Assembly (NCBI GenBank): GCA_029861795.1
Contig: JAOTYS010000264.1
Location: 1-6,493 of the forward strand
Origin: Gammaproteobacteria bacterium
GTDB taxonomy: Bacteria > Pseudomonadota > Gammaproteobacteria > Arenicellales > JAOTYS01
DNA: 6,493 nt
Reading direction: 5' to 3'
Both the position numbers and the translations under genes were made by a program. Under the pieces are notes generated by a model. The model saw only the letters and a program-made list of their open reading frames with translations, did no database searches and was not told where the DNA came from. Of this stretch, positions 1 through 6,175 are shown piece by piece; position 1 is the stretch's first letter, and every line of letters starts with the position of its first letter.

Positions 1-1026
1 GACGATCGCCGTGCCTTTCTCTATATGCAGCGGTTCCTTAAGGATGGGGTTCCACCAGTTCGCATACTCTAGCCAATGCGCTGTTGGAGTACAGCATAGG
101 AGACGTGCACTGATCTCTGGCCACAGGTGGTTGGACATGCGGATACCTTTCGCCTGCGCGAGCGTCGCAGCCCTGAGCCAACCAGTGACTCCGCCAATCT
201 TCATCACGTCTGGCATCACGAAGTCCGATGCTTGCGCTTGGATGGCGTGCTGCATGTCCAACGTTCCCCACCAATTCTCTCCACACTGGATTGGGGTTCG
301 TGCCTCTCGCGCGACGAGCGCGTGCCCGGCGTAATCATGGGCGAGCGTCGGTTCTTCAACCCAAGCGAGGCCCTCATCGTCGAGAACCCGAAGGCGCTCT
401 ATTGCCTCTGCCGGCGTAAGGCATTGGTTGTAGTCCACCATGATAACCACGTCATCGCCGACGGCCTTGCGCATGGCACGCACAACGGCCACGTCGTCCC
501 GAACGGTCGGGTAACCGATCTTGGCTTTGATCCCCTTGAATCCTCGCTTCGCCCAACTCTCGGCTGCCTTCGTGCATTCTTGCGCGCCGTCGTACCCGAC
601 CGCACCATAGGGGGGAATAGACTTCTCCGCACCGCCTAGTAACCGCACGAGCGGCATACTGTGAACGCGAGCCAGCGCGTCCCACAGTGCCATGTCTATC
701 GCGGCTAGTGCGATACCAACAAGGCCTTGCGTTCCAAGCAATCGGAACCGCTTGGCGAGTTTTTGCTCGACTTCCGCCGGGGCCAGCACTTCACCTTTCA
801 CCAGCGTCTCGAAATTCTGGATCAACTCGGCAGTCGGCTTGAGCGCCGCAGGCGTGTAGGTGAACACCATGCTGTGCCCGCTGATTCCGGCGTCGGTGAC
901 AATGTCCGTCAAGACTAGCGGGGACTCGGTAATCACGCCGCTCGCGGTCTGATGCGGTTCTGTCATCGGCACGCGAACAGCCCGCACTCTGAACCTTTGA
1001 ATCGTTGGCGACGAGTCTCTCGGCAT
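1..1026 (-). CDS. Mandelate racemase/muconate lactonizing enzyme family protein (C-terminus cut by window edge)
   Basis: Enolase-superfamily enzyme, expected to abstract the proton alpha to a carboxylate using Mg2+ in the cytoplasm. I translated 342 codons from 1026 with no stop. The residues line up with Pseudomonas putida mandelate racemase (recalled) at a constant offset of +3: KxK at K167/K169, metal ligands D198, E224 and E250, D273 in DVMKIGG, H300 in SNHLW, and E320. The N-terminal capping domain (about 1-135) and most of the barrel are present; roughly 20 residues are missing at the left edge. Two ATGs lie near the start. The one at 1032 touches the GAGGAG Shine-Dalgarno (1033-1038), while the one at 1026 is 6 nt from it, so 1026 is chosen. 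Pocket positions differ from true mandelate racemase (V22 to H25, V26 to S29, V29 to I32, S139 to A142), so the substrate is uncertain. It is separated from ghrA by a probable terminator and likely has its own promoter. Confidence 0.9.
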   Translation of the reverse strand, partial: MPRDSSPTIQRFRVRAVRVPMTEPHQTASGVITESPLVLTDIVTDAGISGHSMVFTYTPAALKPTAELIQNFETLVKGEVLAPAEVEQKLAKRFRLLGTQGLVGIALAAIDMALWDALARVHSMPLVRLLGGAEKSIPPYGAVGYDGAQECTKAAESWAKRGFKGIKAKIGYPTVRDDVAVVRAMRKAVGDDVVIMVDYNQCLTPAEAIERLRVLDDEGLAWVEEPTLAHDYAGHALVAREARTPIQCGENWWGTLDMQHAIQAQASDFVMPDVMKIGGVTGWLRAATLAQAKGIRMSNHLWPEISARLLCCTPTAHWLEYANWWNPILKEPLHIEKGTAIV

Positions 1027-1032
1027 GTTCAT

Positions 1033-1120
1033 CTCCTCTGATCAGTGGGCCCGACTTAAATTGATCTGCAAAAATGCAGGACAAAAAATGACAAAAATAT
1101 CGCACAACATCTGCAGATCT
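1033..1120 (-). promoter_or_regulatory. AT-rich upstream region of the racemase-family gene with palindromes (possible promoter/operators)
   Basis: This stretch between ghrA and the racemase gene is much richer in A+T than its surroundings. It holds a perfect inverted repeat CTGCA-AAAA-TGCAG (1066-1079), a perfect 10-bp palindrome ATCTGCAGAT (1109-1118) sharing the core TGCAGAT, and a tandem GACAAAAA(A)T repeat (1080-1098). On the minus strand a loose -35/-10 pair, TTAAGA and GATATT with a 16-bp spacer, overlaps the 10-bp palindrome, an arrangement compatible with repressor control. The promoter hexamers are weak matches and no regulator gene is in the window, so this is inference. The Shine-Dalgarno GAGGAG at 1033-1038 is clear. 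Confidence 0.35.
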
Positions 1121-1159
1121 TAATGAATGAGGGGTTTCGGTTCGAATACCTACAAATAA

Positions 1160-1187
1160 GCAATAAAACATTCCGCCAAAGGACGGC
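1160..1187 (-). terminator. Probable rho-independent terminator after ghrA
   Basis: Read on the minus strand, a short hairpin CCGTC-CTTT-GGCGG (1173-1186, one G-U pair) begins a few bases after the ghrA stop codon and is followed by AATGTTTTAT. The stem is only 5 bp and the T-tract is interrupted, so strength is uncertain. The position directly after the last gene of the operon supports the call. Confidence 0.45.
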
Positions 1188-1190
1188 TCT

Positions 1191-2123
1191 TCAGTATCCC
1201 CGCTGCAAATCCGCTACATGCTCTAGCGGCTCGTTTCGGTGGACCTTTTGGATTCCCGCGGCGATGTATTCGGCTGCTGTTTCGAGGAGTGTTTGGCTGG
1301 CCGCGTGAGGTGTCACAATAATACGGGGATGTTTCCAGAAGGGATGGCCGGGAGGCAAAGGTTCTTGAAGAAATACATCGAGTGTTGCTGTGCTGATTTG
1401 ACCTTGCTCTAGCGCATCGAGTAGGTCCTGCTCGACCAGATGACCGCCGCGTGCCACGTTGATCACTGCCGCGCCGCGGGGTAATGCAAAGAAATTCTTG
1501 GCATTAAGAATTCCCTGTGTCTCGGGGGTGAGCGGTAACAAACACACCAAGATCTCCGTGCGGTTTAGAAACGTCGTCAGTCCTTCCTCGCCATGAAAGC
1601 AGTTCACACCGGTCAAGTCTTTTGGCGTGCGACTCCACCCGTTCAGTCGAAAACCAAAGGGTGCAAGCTTGGCGATCGAATCCACGCCTAGCGCACCAAT
1701 ACCCATGATGCCTACACTTCGGTGCCAAGGCGGTATTTGTTCTCGTACCTTCCATTCGCTGTTCTGTTGTTGCGAACGGTAGTCGATCATTTCGCGATGA
1801 TGATAGAGCACACTCATCACCACGAATTCGGTCATGCCTATGGTAAGGCCGCGGTCTGCCAGCCGAACGATGGGAACATCGCGCGGCAACTCTGGATCGC
1901 GTGTCAGATGATCGATTCCGGCACCCAGTGAGAAGATCGCTTTAAGGTTCTCGTATTTGTAGAGCTCCCCTTGTGGAGGCTCCCACACAACAGCGAACTC
2001 GCCCTCCTCCGGATCACCCCAATCAGGCCATGCTCGAAAATCCAGATCTGGTATGTGCAGTGCTAGCTGCTCGCGCCAACCGTCCGCCTCTTTGAAAGGC
2101 GAATAGAAAAGTACGATGGGCAT
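1191..2123 (-). CDS. ghrA: Glyoxylate/hydroxypyruvate reductase A (2-hydroxyacid dehydrogenase)
   Basis: Cytoplasmic NAD(P)H-dependent reductase converting hydroxypyruvate to D-glycerate and glyoxylate to glycolate. The 310 residues match the length of E. coli GhrA (about 312), and the protein ends in the same RGY. It is a D-2-hydroxyacid dehydrogenase fold: split substrate domain (about 1-100 and 280-310) with the LGAGID loop at 66-71, and a Rossmann domain with GIGALG at 141-146. WSR at 163-165 follows the second strand; its Arg suits NADPH. Catalytic residues are R225 (NVARGG), E254 (QEPLPP) and H273 (TPHAA). The ATG lies 6 nt after the glxR TAG stop, and no good Shine-Dalgarno is visible, so translation is probably coupled to glxR. 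It is the last gene of the hyi-glxR-ghrA operon. Family assignment is firm; preference between glyoxylate and hydroxypyruvate cannot be read from sequence, but the neighbours favour hydroxypyruvate. Confidence 0.93.
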   Translation of the reverse strand: MPIVLFYSPFKEADGWREQLALHIPDLDFRAWPDWGDPEEGEFAVVWEPPQGELYKYENLKAIFSLGAGIDHLTRDPELPRDVPIVRLADRGLTIGMTEFVVMSVLYHHREMIDYRSQQQNSEWKVREQIPPWHRSVGIMGIGALGVDSIAKLAPFGFRLNGWSRTPKDLTGVNCFHGEEGLTTFLNRTEILVCLLPLTPETQGILNAKNFFALPRGAAVINVARGGHLVEQDLLDALEQGQISTATLDVFLQEPLPPGHPFWKHPRIIVTPHAASQTLLETAAEYIAAGIQKVHRNEPLEHVADLQRGY

Positions 2124-2129
2124 TCAGAT

Positions 2130-3014
2130 CTAACTGATCTCGTGATTGGCCATCGTTTCCAACGCTCTTACCATGGCCGAGTGATCCCATTCGCCGCCAC
2201 CACGAGCGGCACAAGCATTGAACAACTCTTGTGCAGTGGCCGTGTTCGGCAAGCTGATGTTGAGATCGCGTGCACCGCTCAACGCCAAATTGAGGTCCTT
2301 CTGATGCAACTTGATACGAAAACCAGGATCAAAAGTACGTTTGAGCATGCGCTCACCGTGCACTTCGAGGATACGTGATGCAGCAAACCCACCCATTAGT
2401 GCTTCACGCACTTTGGCAGGATCGGCACCCGCTTTTGAGGCAAACAACAATGCCTCACCTACCGCTTCGATATTGAGCGCCACGATAATTTGGTTCGCGA
2501 CCTTGCAGGTCTGGCCGTCACCGTTACCGCCAACCAAGGTGATGTTCTTTCCCATTAGCTCGAACAGCGGCTTCACTTTATTAAAGGTTTCCTCTGAACC
2601 ACCCACCATAATGGTTAGGGCTGCATTCTTTGCACCGACCTCGCCGCCGGATACAGGGGCATCCAAATATTCACATCCCAGCGCGTTAATCTTCTTGGCG
2701 AATTCCTTGGTGGCCGTCGGCGAAATAGAGCTCATGTCCACCACAGTCTTGCCTTGGGAAAGCCCTTCGGCAACACCAGTCTGGCCAAACAACACCTCCT
2801 CCACCTGTGGCGTGTCCGGTACGATGGTAATGATGATCTCCGCGCTCTGTGCCACCTCTTTTGCAGAAGCGCAGTCATGTGCGCCCCCGTCGAGCAGATT
2901 TTGCGGTAATGCATGCTCGTGTTTTAGCAGGTATAACTCGTGCCCCGCCGCTTGTAGATGTCCGGCCATAGGCGCGCCCATGATTCCAGTTCCGATAAAA
3001 CCGATCTTGCTCAT
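2130..3014 (-). CDS. glxR: 2-hydroxy-3-oxopropionate (tartronate semialdehyde) reductase
   Basis: Reduces tartronate semialdehyde to D-glycerate; member of the beta-hydroxyacid dehydrogenase family (GlxR/GarR). The 294 residues equal the usual family length. Motifs in order: N-terminal Rossmann GFIGTGIMGAPMA (5-17), substrate-binding DAPVSGG (118-124), the catalytic-lysine segment GQTCKVANQ with K171 and N174, and HQKDL with K239 in the all-helical C-terminal domain. After the second strand there is K31-H32 where E. coli GarR has an acidic residue (recalled), which may favour NADPH. A strong Shine-Dalgarno, AAAGGAGG (about 3023-3030), sits 8 nt from the ATG. It is the middle gene of the operon, 24 bp after hyi and 6 bp before ghrA. 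garR is an equally usable symbol; glxR is chosen because of the adjacent hyi. A 3-hydroxyisobutyrate dehydrogenase is the main alternative but fits the neighbours less well. Confidence 0.93.
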   Translation of the reverse strand: MSKIGFIGTGIMGAPMAGHLQAAGHELYLLKHEHALPQNLLDGGAHDCASAKEVAQSAEIIITIVPDTPQVEEVLFGQTGVAEGLSQGKTVVDMSSISPTATKEFAKKINALGCEYLDAPVSGGEVGAKNAALTIMVGGSEETFNKVKPLFELMGKNITLVGGNGDGQTCKVANQIIVALNIEAVGEALLFASKAGADPAKVREALMGGFAASRILEVHGERMLKRTFDPGFRIKLHQKDLNLALSGARDLNISLPNTATAQELFNACAARGGGEWDHSAMVRALETMANHEIS

Positions 3015-3038
3015 CCGAATTTCCTCCTTTGTAAACGC

Positions 3039-3833
3039 TCAGGCTATGTCTAGAGTCGCGCCATGAGTCTCTAGCCAACTCATTCCGGCAGCGGTGGTGG
3101 TGAGCGGTTTGTATTCACAACCAATCCAGCCCTGATAACCAATGTGATCAATATGCCCAAACAAGAATCTATAGTTAATTTCACCCGTGCCCGGCTCATG
3201 ACGACCAGGATTGTCCGCCAATTGCATATGTCTGATATTGGAAAGGTTTTGCTCAATGGTGTGCGCTAAGTCACCTTCCATGATTTGCATATGATAGATG
3301 TCGTACTGAAGCTTAAGATTGGATGACCCGACTTGTTCAATGATATCGAGCGCTTGCTCCGTGTAATTCAAGAAGAAGTCAGGAATATCTCGTGTGTTAA
3401 TGGGTTCGGTTAGCAACAGTATTCCCGCCTCTTGTAGCGTTTTGGCAGCGAATTTCAGGTTATCGATAAACGTCTGCCGCAGTTTGTCAGGATCCGCATC
3501 CTCTGGCGCTAGGCCCGCAAGACAATTCAACTGCTTGCACTCAAATGTCTTCGCGTAGTCAATAGCCGCACCTACGCCATCCTGAAATTCACCGACACGG
3601 TCCGGTAAGCAGGCGATGCCACGCTCGCCCGCTTCCCAATCTCCGGCAGGAAGATTGTGCAACACTTGCGTCAAGTTATGTATCTTGAGTTCTTCGGCCA
3701 ATCGATCTTTGTCGTATGCGTACGGAAACAGATATTCCACACCAGGGAACCCTGTGCGCGCTGCGGCGGCAAAACGATCCAGAAACTCATGCTCATTAAA
3801 CATCATAGTTAAGTTTGCGGCGAACTTTGGCAT
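3039..3833 (-). CDS. hyi: Hydroxypyruvate isomerase
   Basis: Interconverts hydroxypyruvate and tartronate semialdehyde; a TIM-barrel protein of the xylose-isomerase-like family, cytoplasmic. The 264 residues are close to E. coli Hyi (about 258). The N-terminus MPKFAANLTMMF is characteristic of the family and fixes the start. Barrel metal and catalytic residues are in place: E143 (LLTEPIN), D178 and H181 (QYDIYH), Q204 and D207 (MQLADNPGR), and E240 (GCEYKP). GTGEINY (215-221) is also typical. The Shine-Dalgarno GAGGAG (3845-3850) lies 11 nt upstream, a little long. It is the first gene of the hyi-glxR-ghrA operon, with a 230-bp gap in front of it that must hold the promoter if the unit is independent of the SDR gene; I could not pick out convincing hexamers. 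Glyoxylate carboligase, the usual partner, is not in this window. Confidence 0.94.
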   Translation of the reverse strand: MPKFAANLTMMFNEHEFLDRFAAAARTGFPGVEYLFPYAYDKDRLAEELKIHNLTQVLHNLPAGDWEAGERGIACLPDRVGEFQDGVGAAIDYAKTFECKQLNCLAGLAPEDADPDKLRQTFIDNLKFAAKTLQEAGILLLTEPINTRDIPDFFLNYTEQALDIIEQVGSSNLKLQYDIYHMQIMEGDLAHTIEQNLSNIRHMQLADNPGRHEPGTGEINYRFLFGHIDHIGYQGWIGCEYKPLTTTAAGMSWLETHGATLDIA

Positions 3834-4063
3834 TGTCTTACGGGCTCCTCAAAGCTAATACTAGATTCGCGACTCCGCGAGAATGACAGTAACGTGTTTA
3901 GTGCGATGTGCCTAGTGCCTACTTTGTTCCAGTTGATATTCGTTTGCGGCTGAAACCCCTCTGCTGCGAGGGCTTAGTCAATCTCATAGAGGCCTAAGAG
4001 AAGCCACCCCACGGAGATGCGCCGCCCCCCTCCCGGGCTGGTCATTCCGCCGGTTCATACCAC
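3834..4063. other. Intergenic region between the SDR gene and hyi, with palindromes and small repeats
   Basis: No ORF or RNA gene is recognisable here. The segment holds an inverted repeat TCGCG-ACTC-CGCGA (3867-3880) inside a longer stretch (3863-3887, minus strand) that reads GTCATTCTCGCGGAGTCGCG and then AATC. This resembles a degraded copy of the GTCATTCCCGCG...GCGGGAATC type of dispersed repeat. A second GTCATTC in opposite orientation lies at 4041-4047. There is also a tandem 7-bp duplication GTGCCTA (3908-3921), a short hairpin at 3957-3972, and a C-rich tract at 4020-4036. The hyi operon promoter should be here but is not obvious. Confidence 0.4.
3951..3972 (-). terminator. Weak candidate terminator hairpin downstream of the SDR gene
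   Basis: On the minus strand CCCTC-GCAGCA-GAGGG forms a 5-bp stem followed by GTTTCA. It lies about 90 bp after the SDR stop codon. The T-tract is only three bases long, so it may be nothing more than a chance hairpin. If active, it would separate the SDR gene from the hyi operon. Confidence 0.22.
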
Positions 4064-4768
4064 TCAAACGTGGCGTGTCACACCGCCGTCCACACGTACG
4101 TTTTGACCGGTGATGTAACCTGCGCCATCGGACAAAAGAAATGCTACGGTCTTGGCAATTTCGTCCATGCTACCGATTCGCTGCATAGGAATTCGTTCAC
4201 GCGTCTCTTCCGTATGATTCAAGCTATCAATAAATCCGGGCAAAACATTGTTCATACGAATACCCGCGCCGGCGTATTTGTCTGCATACAACTTGGTGAA
4301 ACTCGAAAGGCCGGCTCGCAAAGTACAAGAGACCGGTAACGCAAGCTCAGGTTCAAACGCTGCAAACGTGGTGATATTGACGATGGCTCCGTTTCCCTGC
4401 GACAGCATGGTCGGCGTTACCAAGCGTGCCATGCGCACGACGTTCAAGATCAACATATCCAGACCCGCATGCCAATCCTCATCCGAAATCTCCAACAGAT
4501 CGCCCTTAGGCGGGTGCGCGGTGTGATTCACGACCGCATCAATGCGTCCGTACTTATCTAAGGTCTGCCGCACCAGTCTTTCTAGATCCGACGCGTCGGT
4601 GACTGAACCCCGCAGCCCCAAACCACCCAGTGACTTAGCAAGTTTCTCCGATGCATCGGAGCGCGACATCAGGGCAACTTGATAACCGCTGGCGTGGAGC
4701 TCCTTAGTGACGGCGGCCCCCATACCACCACCACCCGCGGTAATAATGGCTACTTTTGATTCAGCCAT
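4064..4768 (-). CDS. SDR-fold protein lacking the catalytic Tyr-Lys pair (function unknown)
   Basis: Short-chain dehydrogenase/reductase fold of 234 residues, slightly shorter than classical members (about 250). The nucleotide-binding turn is TAGGGGMG (10-17) in place of TGxxxGxG, R36 after strand 2 suggests NADP(H), N109 of the catalytic tetrad is kept, and the C-terminus shows PGFI (177-180), LLSD, YITGQ and VDGG. The usual NNAG is NHTA (81-84). Aligned without gaps to FabG (recalled) between the active-site Ser and PGFI, the catalytic Ser, Tyr and Lys positions hold T134, S147 and R151, so normal SDR hydride-transfer chemistry is unlikely or altered. The frame is intact and the other fold motifs are kept, so this is not a decayed gene. 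AGGAGG (4776-4781) lies 7 nt from the ATG. It is colinear with dadA-like and hyi but separated by 141 and 230 bp. Substrate and role cannot be assigned. Confidence 0.85.
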   Translation of the reverse strand: MAESKVAIITAGGGGMGAAVTKELHASGYQVALMSRSDASEKLAKSLGGLGLRGSVTDASDLERLVRQTLDKYGRIDAVVNHTAHPPKGDLLEISDEDWHAGLDMLILNVVRMARLVTPTMLSQGNGAIVNITTFAAFEPELALPVSCTLRAGLSSFTKLYADKYAGAGIRMNNVLPGFIDSLNHTEETRERIPMQRIGSMDEIAKTVAFLLSDGAGYITGQNVRVDGGVTRHV

Positions 4769-4909
4769 AAACGCTCCTCCTCTTATTCGTGACCTCGTTC
4801 ATCGCACCCATTGTCTTTATGCGAAAGACGCTGAGTTTAGCGCATCTACCAGGCAGGCCTTCCATATGTTCGTCTTAAGGCGAACTCGGCTTTATACAAT
4901 GTCATGTCA
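4769..4909 (-). promoter_or_regulatory. Leader/promoter region of the SDR gene with an 18-bp near-palindrome
   Basis: Between the dadA-like stop and the SDR start, GTTCGTCTTAAGGCGAAC (4868-4885) is palindromic at 16 of 18 positions, with a single mismatched pair. On the minus strand a -10-like TATAAA (4891-4896) lies 5 bp before it, so the palindrome would cover the transcription start, a usual operator position. No good -35 is seen. Downstream in the presumed leader are a hairpin GTCTTT-ATGCG-AAAGAC (4813-4829) and an overlapping shorter one (4829-4842). There is no T-tract after the palindrome, so a terminator for the upstream gene is less likely. The Shine-Dalgarno is at 4776-4781. Confidence 0.35.
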
Positions 4910-6175
4910 TCAAAACCGGTCCACGCGGTAAGGCTTCATATCGATCTCTGGCGTCTTGCCAGCAATAAGTTCGGTAATAAGCCGTCCAGTGGTGGGGCCG
5001 AAGGTCAAACCCAGATGACCGTGTCCGAAGGCGTAGTATACATTCAACGCCCTGGGTGACTGAGCGATAATCGGAAGCGAATCAGGCAATGCCGGTCGAT
5101 GACCCATCCACTCCATCCCATCGTGTGTTTGCAGGGCCGGATACACTCGTTTTGCCTTGGGTAGCAGCACACGTGCTCTCTCATAATTGGGCGGCGCATC
5201 CAGACCTGCGAGTTCCACCGTCCCTGCCACGCGCAGACCCATCTCCATTGGCGTGATGACAAAATTTTGTGAGGCGTAAAGAATCTGACGACTTGGGTAA
5301 ACCCCGGGATCGGGCAACGTTGTGTGGTAGCCGCGCTCACTCTCCAGCGGCACGCGGTCACCAAGCTGCCTAGTTAGCTGATGTGACCAGGCGCCTGCCG
5401 CAATGACCAGAGACTCGATATCCACCGTGGCACCGTCCCTCATACTTAATCTGTTCGCTTTTGAGTCAACGCACTCAATGCGGCTCACTTCATCTTTGAT
5501 GATCTTGCCGCCTTGGTGCACAAAGTGCTCAGCCAATGTGGTCACTAACCGATAGGGATTCGACAAGTGATACCAATCTTTCATCAACATGGCGCAGCCG
5601 AAATCCGATGCGATATCTGGTTCCAATGAAGGCAGATCTTCTCCGTTGATCCTCTCAAAACCGATCCCATGCTCACGACGCAGATCCCATTTCAATTTTT
5701 CAGCTTGGAACTCTGCCTCGGTATCGTACAAATAGAGCGCACCGTTCTTCTGCACGATGTTCTCGATTCCGGCATCCTGTAACAACAGATCAAAATCGCG
5801 ATAGGCGAGATGACACAGGGTCGCCAACGATTTCGAGATCTCCAATACCCGCTTCTTGGTGCCGGCAAACAAAAACTTCAACAACCATGGTGTGATCTTA
5901 GGAAGATAAGCCAAGCGCAAAGCCAACGGACCGGTTGGATCCATGAGCCACCCCGGGACCTTAAAAGCTATGCCAGGCATGGACACAGGCGCCACCTCTC
6001 CGATACCAAGGCCCCCTGCATTGCCATAGGAAGCAGCCATACCCGGGTCGAGTCGATCGATAACGGTGACCTTGAATCCGCTACGCTGTAGGTAACAGGC
6101 ACAGCAGATTCCGACAACCCCAGCGCCGATGATAGTGACGTGGGGTTTGTCGGTACCCTGGCAAGACCCAGTCAA
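4910..6175 (-). CDS. FAD-dependent oxidoreductase, D-amino acid dehydrogenase (DadA) type
   Basis: Probable flavoprotein dehydrogenase that oxidises a D-amino acid (or related amine such as D-hydroxyproline or glycine) to the imino/keto acid, passing electrons to the respiratory chain at the inner membrane face. The 421 residues fit DadA-like proteins (about 410-430). The N-terminal dinucleotide-binding motif is GAGVVG (17-22) with D40 at the end of strand 2, followed by the family segment SYGNAGG (49-55). RGYH (281-284), GHRPALPDSLPII (358-370) and GHGHLGLTFGPTTGRLI (384-400) close the FAD domain. The only start before the FAD motif is TTG at 6175, since an in-frame TAG lies at 6179-6181; no good Shine-Dalgarno precedes it. 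The start is about 85 bp from the REP array, so promoter and leader are compressed; I found no convincing hexamers between 6176 and 6260. Family is firm, substrate is not; neighbours make D-serine or glycine attractive. Confidence 0.88.
   Translation of the reverse strand: MTGSCQGTDKPHVTIIGAGVVGICCACYLQRSGFKVTVIDRLDPGMAASYGNAGGLGIGEVAPVSMPGIAFKVPGWLMDPTGPLALRLAYLPKITPWLLKFLFAGTKKRVLEISKSLATLCHLAYRDFDLLLQDAGIENIVQKNGALYLYDTEAEFQAEKLKWDLRREHGIGFERINGEDLPSLEPDIASDFGCAMLMKDWYHLSNPYRLVTTLAEHFVHQGGKIIKDEVSRIECVDSKANRLSMRDGATVDIESLVIAAGAWSHQLTRQLGDRVPLESERGYHTTLPDPGVYPSRQILYASQNFVITPMEMGLRVAGTVELAGLDAPPNYERARVLLPKAKRVYPALQTHDGMEWMGHRPALPDSLPIIAQSPRALNVYYAFGHGHLGLTFGPTTGRLITELIAGKTPEIDMKPYRVDRF

Noticed and set aside
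127..639. 170-residue plus-strand reading frame
   Set aside because: It is antisense to the racemase-family gene, which accounts for the whole stretch with all catalytic residues; no family resemblance.
791..1171. 126-residue minus-strand reading frame crossing the ghrA-racemase gap
   Set aside because: It runs out of frame through the start of the racemase-family gene and through the AT-rich regulatory gap; low-complexity basic composition typical of a shadow.
2311..3066. 251-residue plus-strand reading frame
   Set aside because: It is antisense to glxR, whose motifs are unambiguous; the frame has no recognisable domain and looks like a shadow.
3976..3981. TTGACT as -35 box for the hyi operon (minus strand)
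   Set aside because: No acceptable -10 lies 16-18 bp downstream; the sequence there is GGGTTT.
4064..4768. SDR gene as a decayed pseudogene because the catalytic residues are missing
   Set aside because: The frame is complete, the ribosome binding site is strong, and other fold motifs are well kept, so a functional divergent subfamily is more likely.
4868..4885. Rho-independent terminator for the DadA-like gene
   Set aside because: The palindrome is strong, but no T-tract follows on the minus strand (it continues ATATGGAAGG), so an operator is the better reading.
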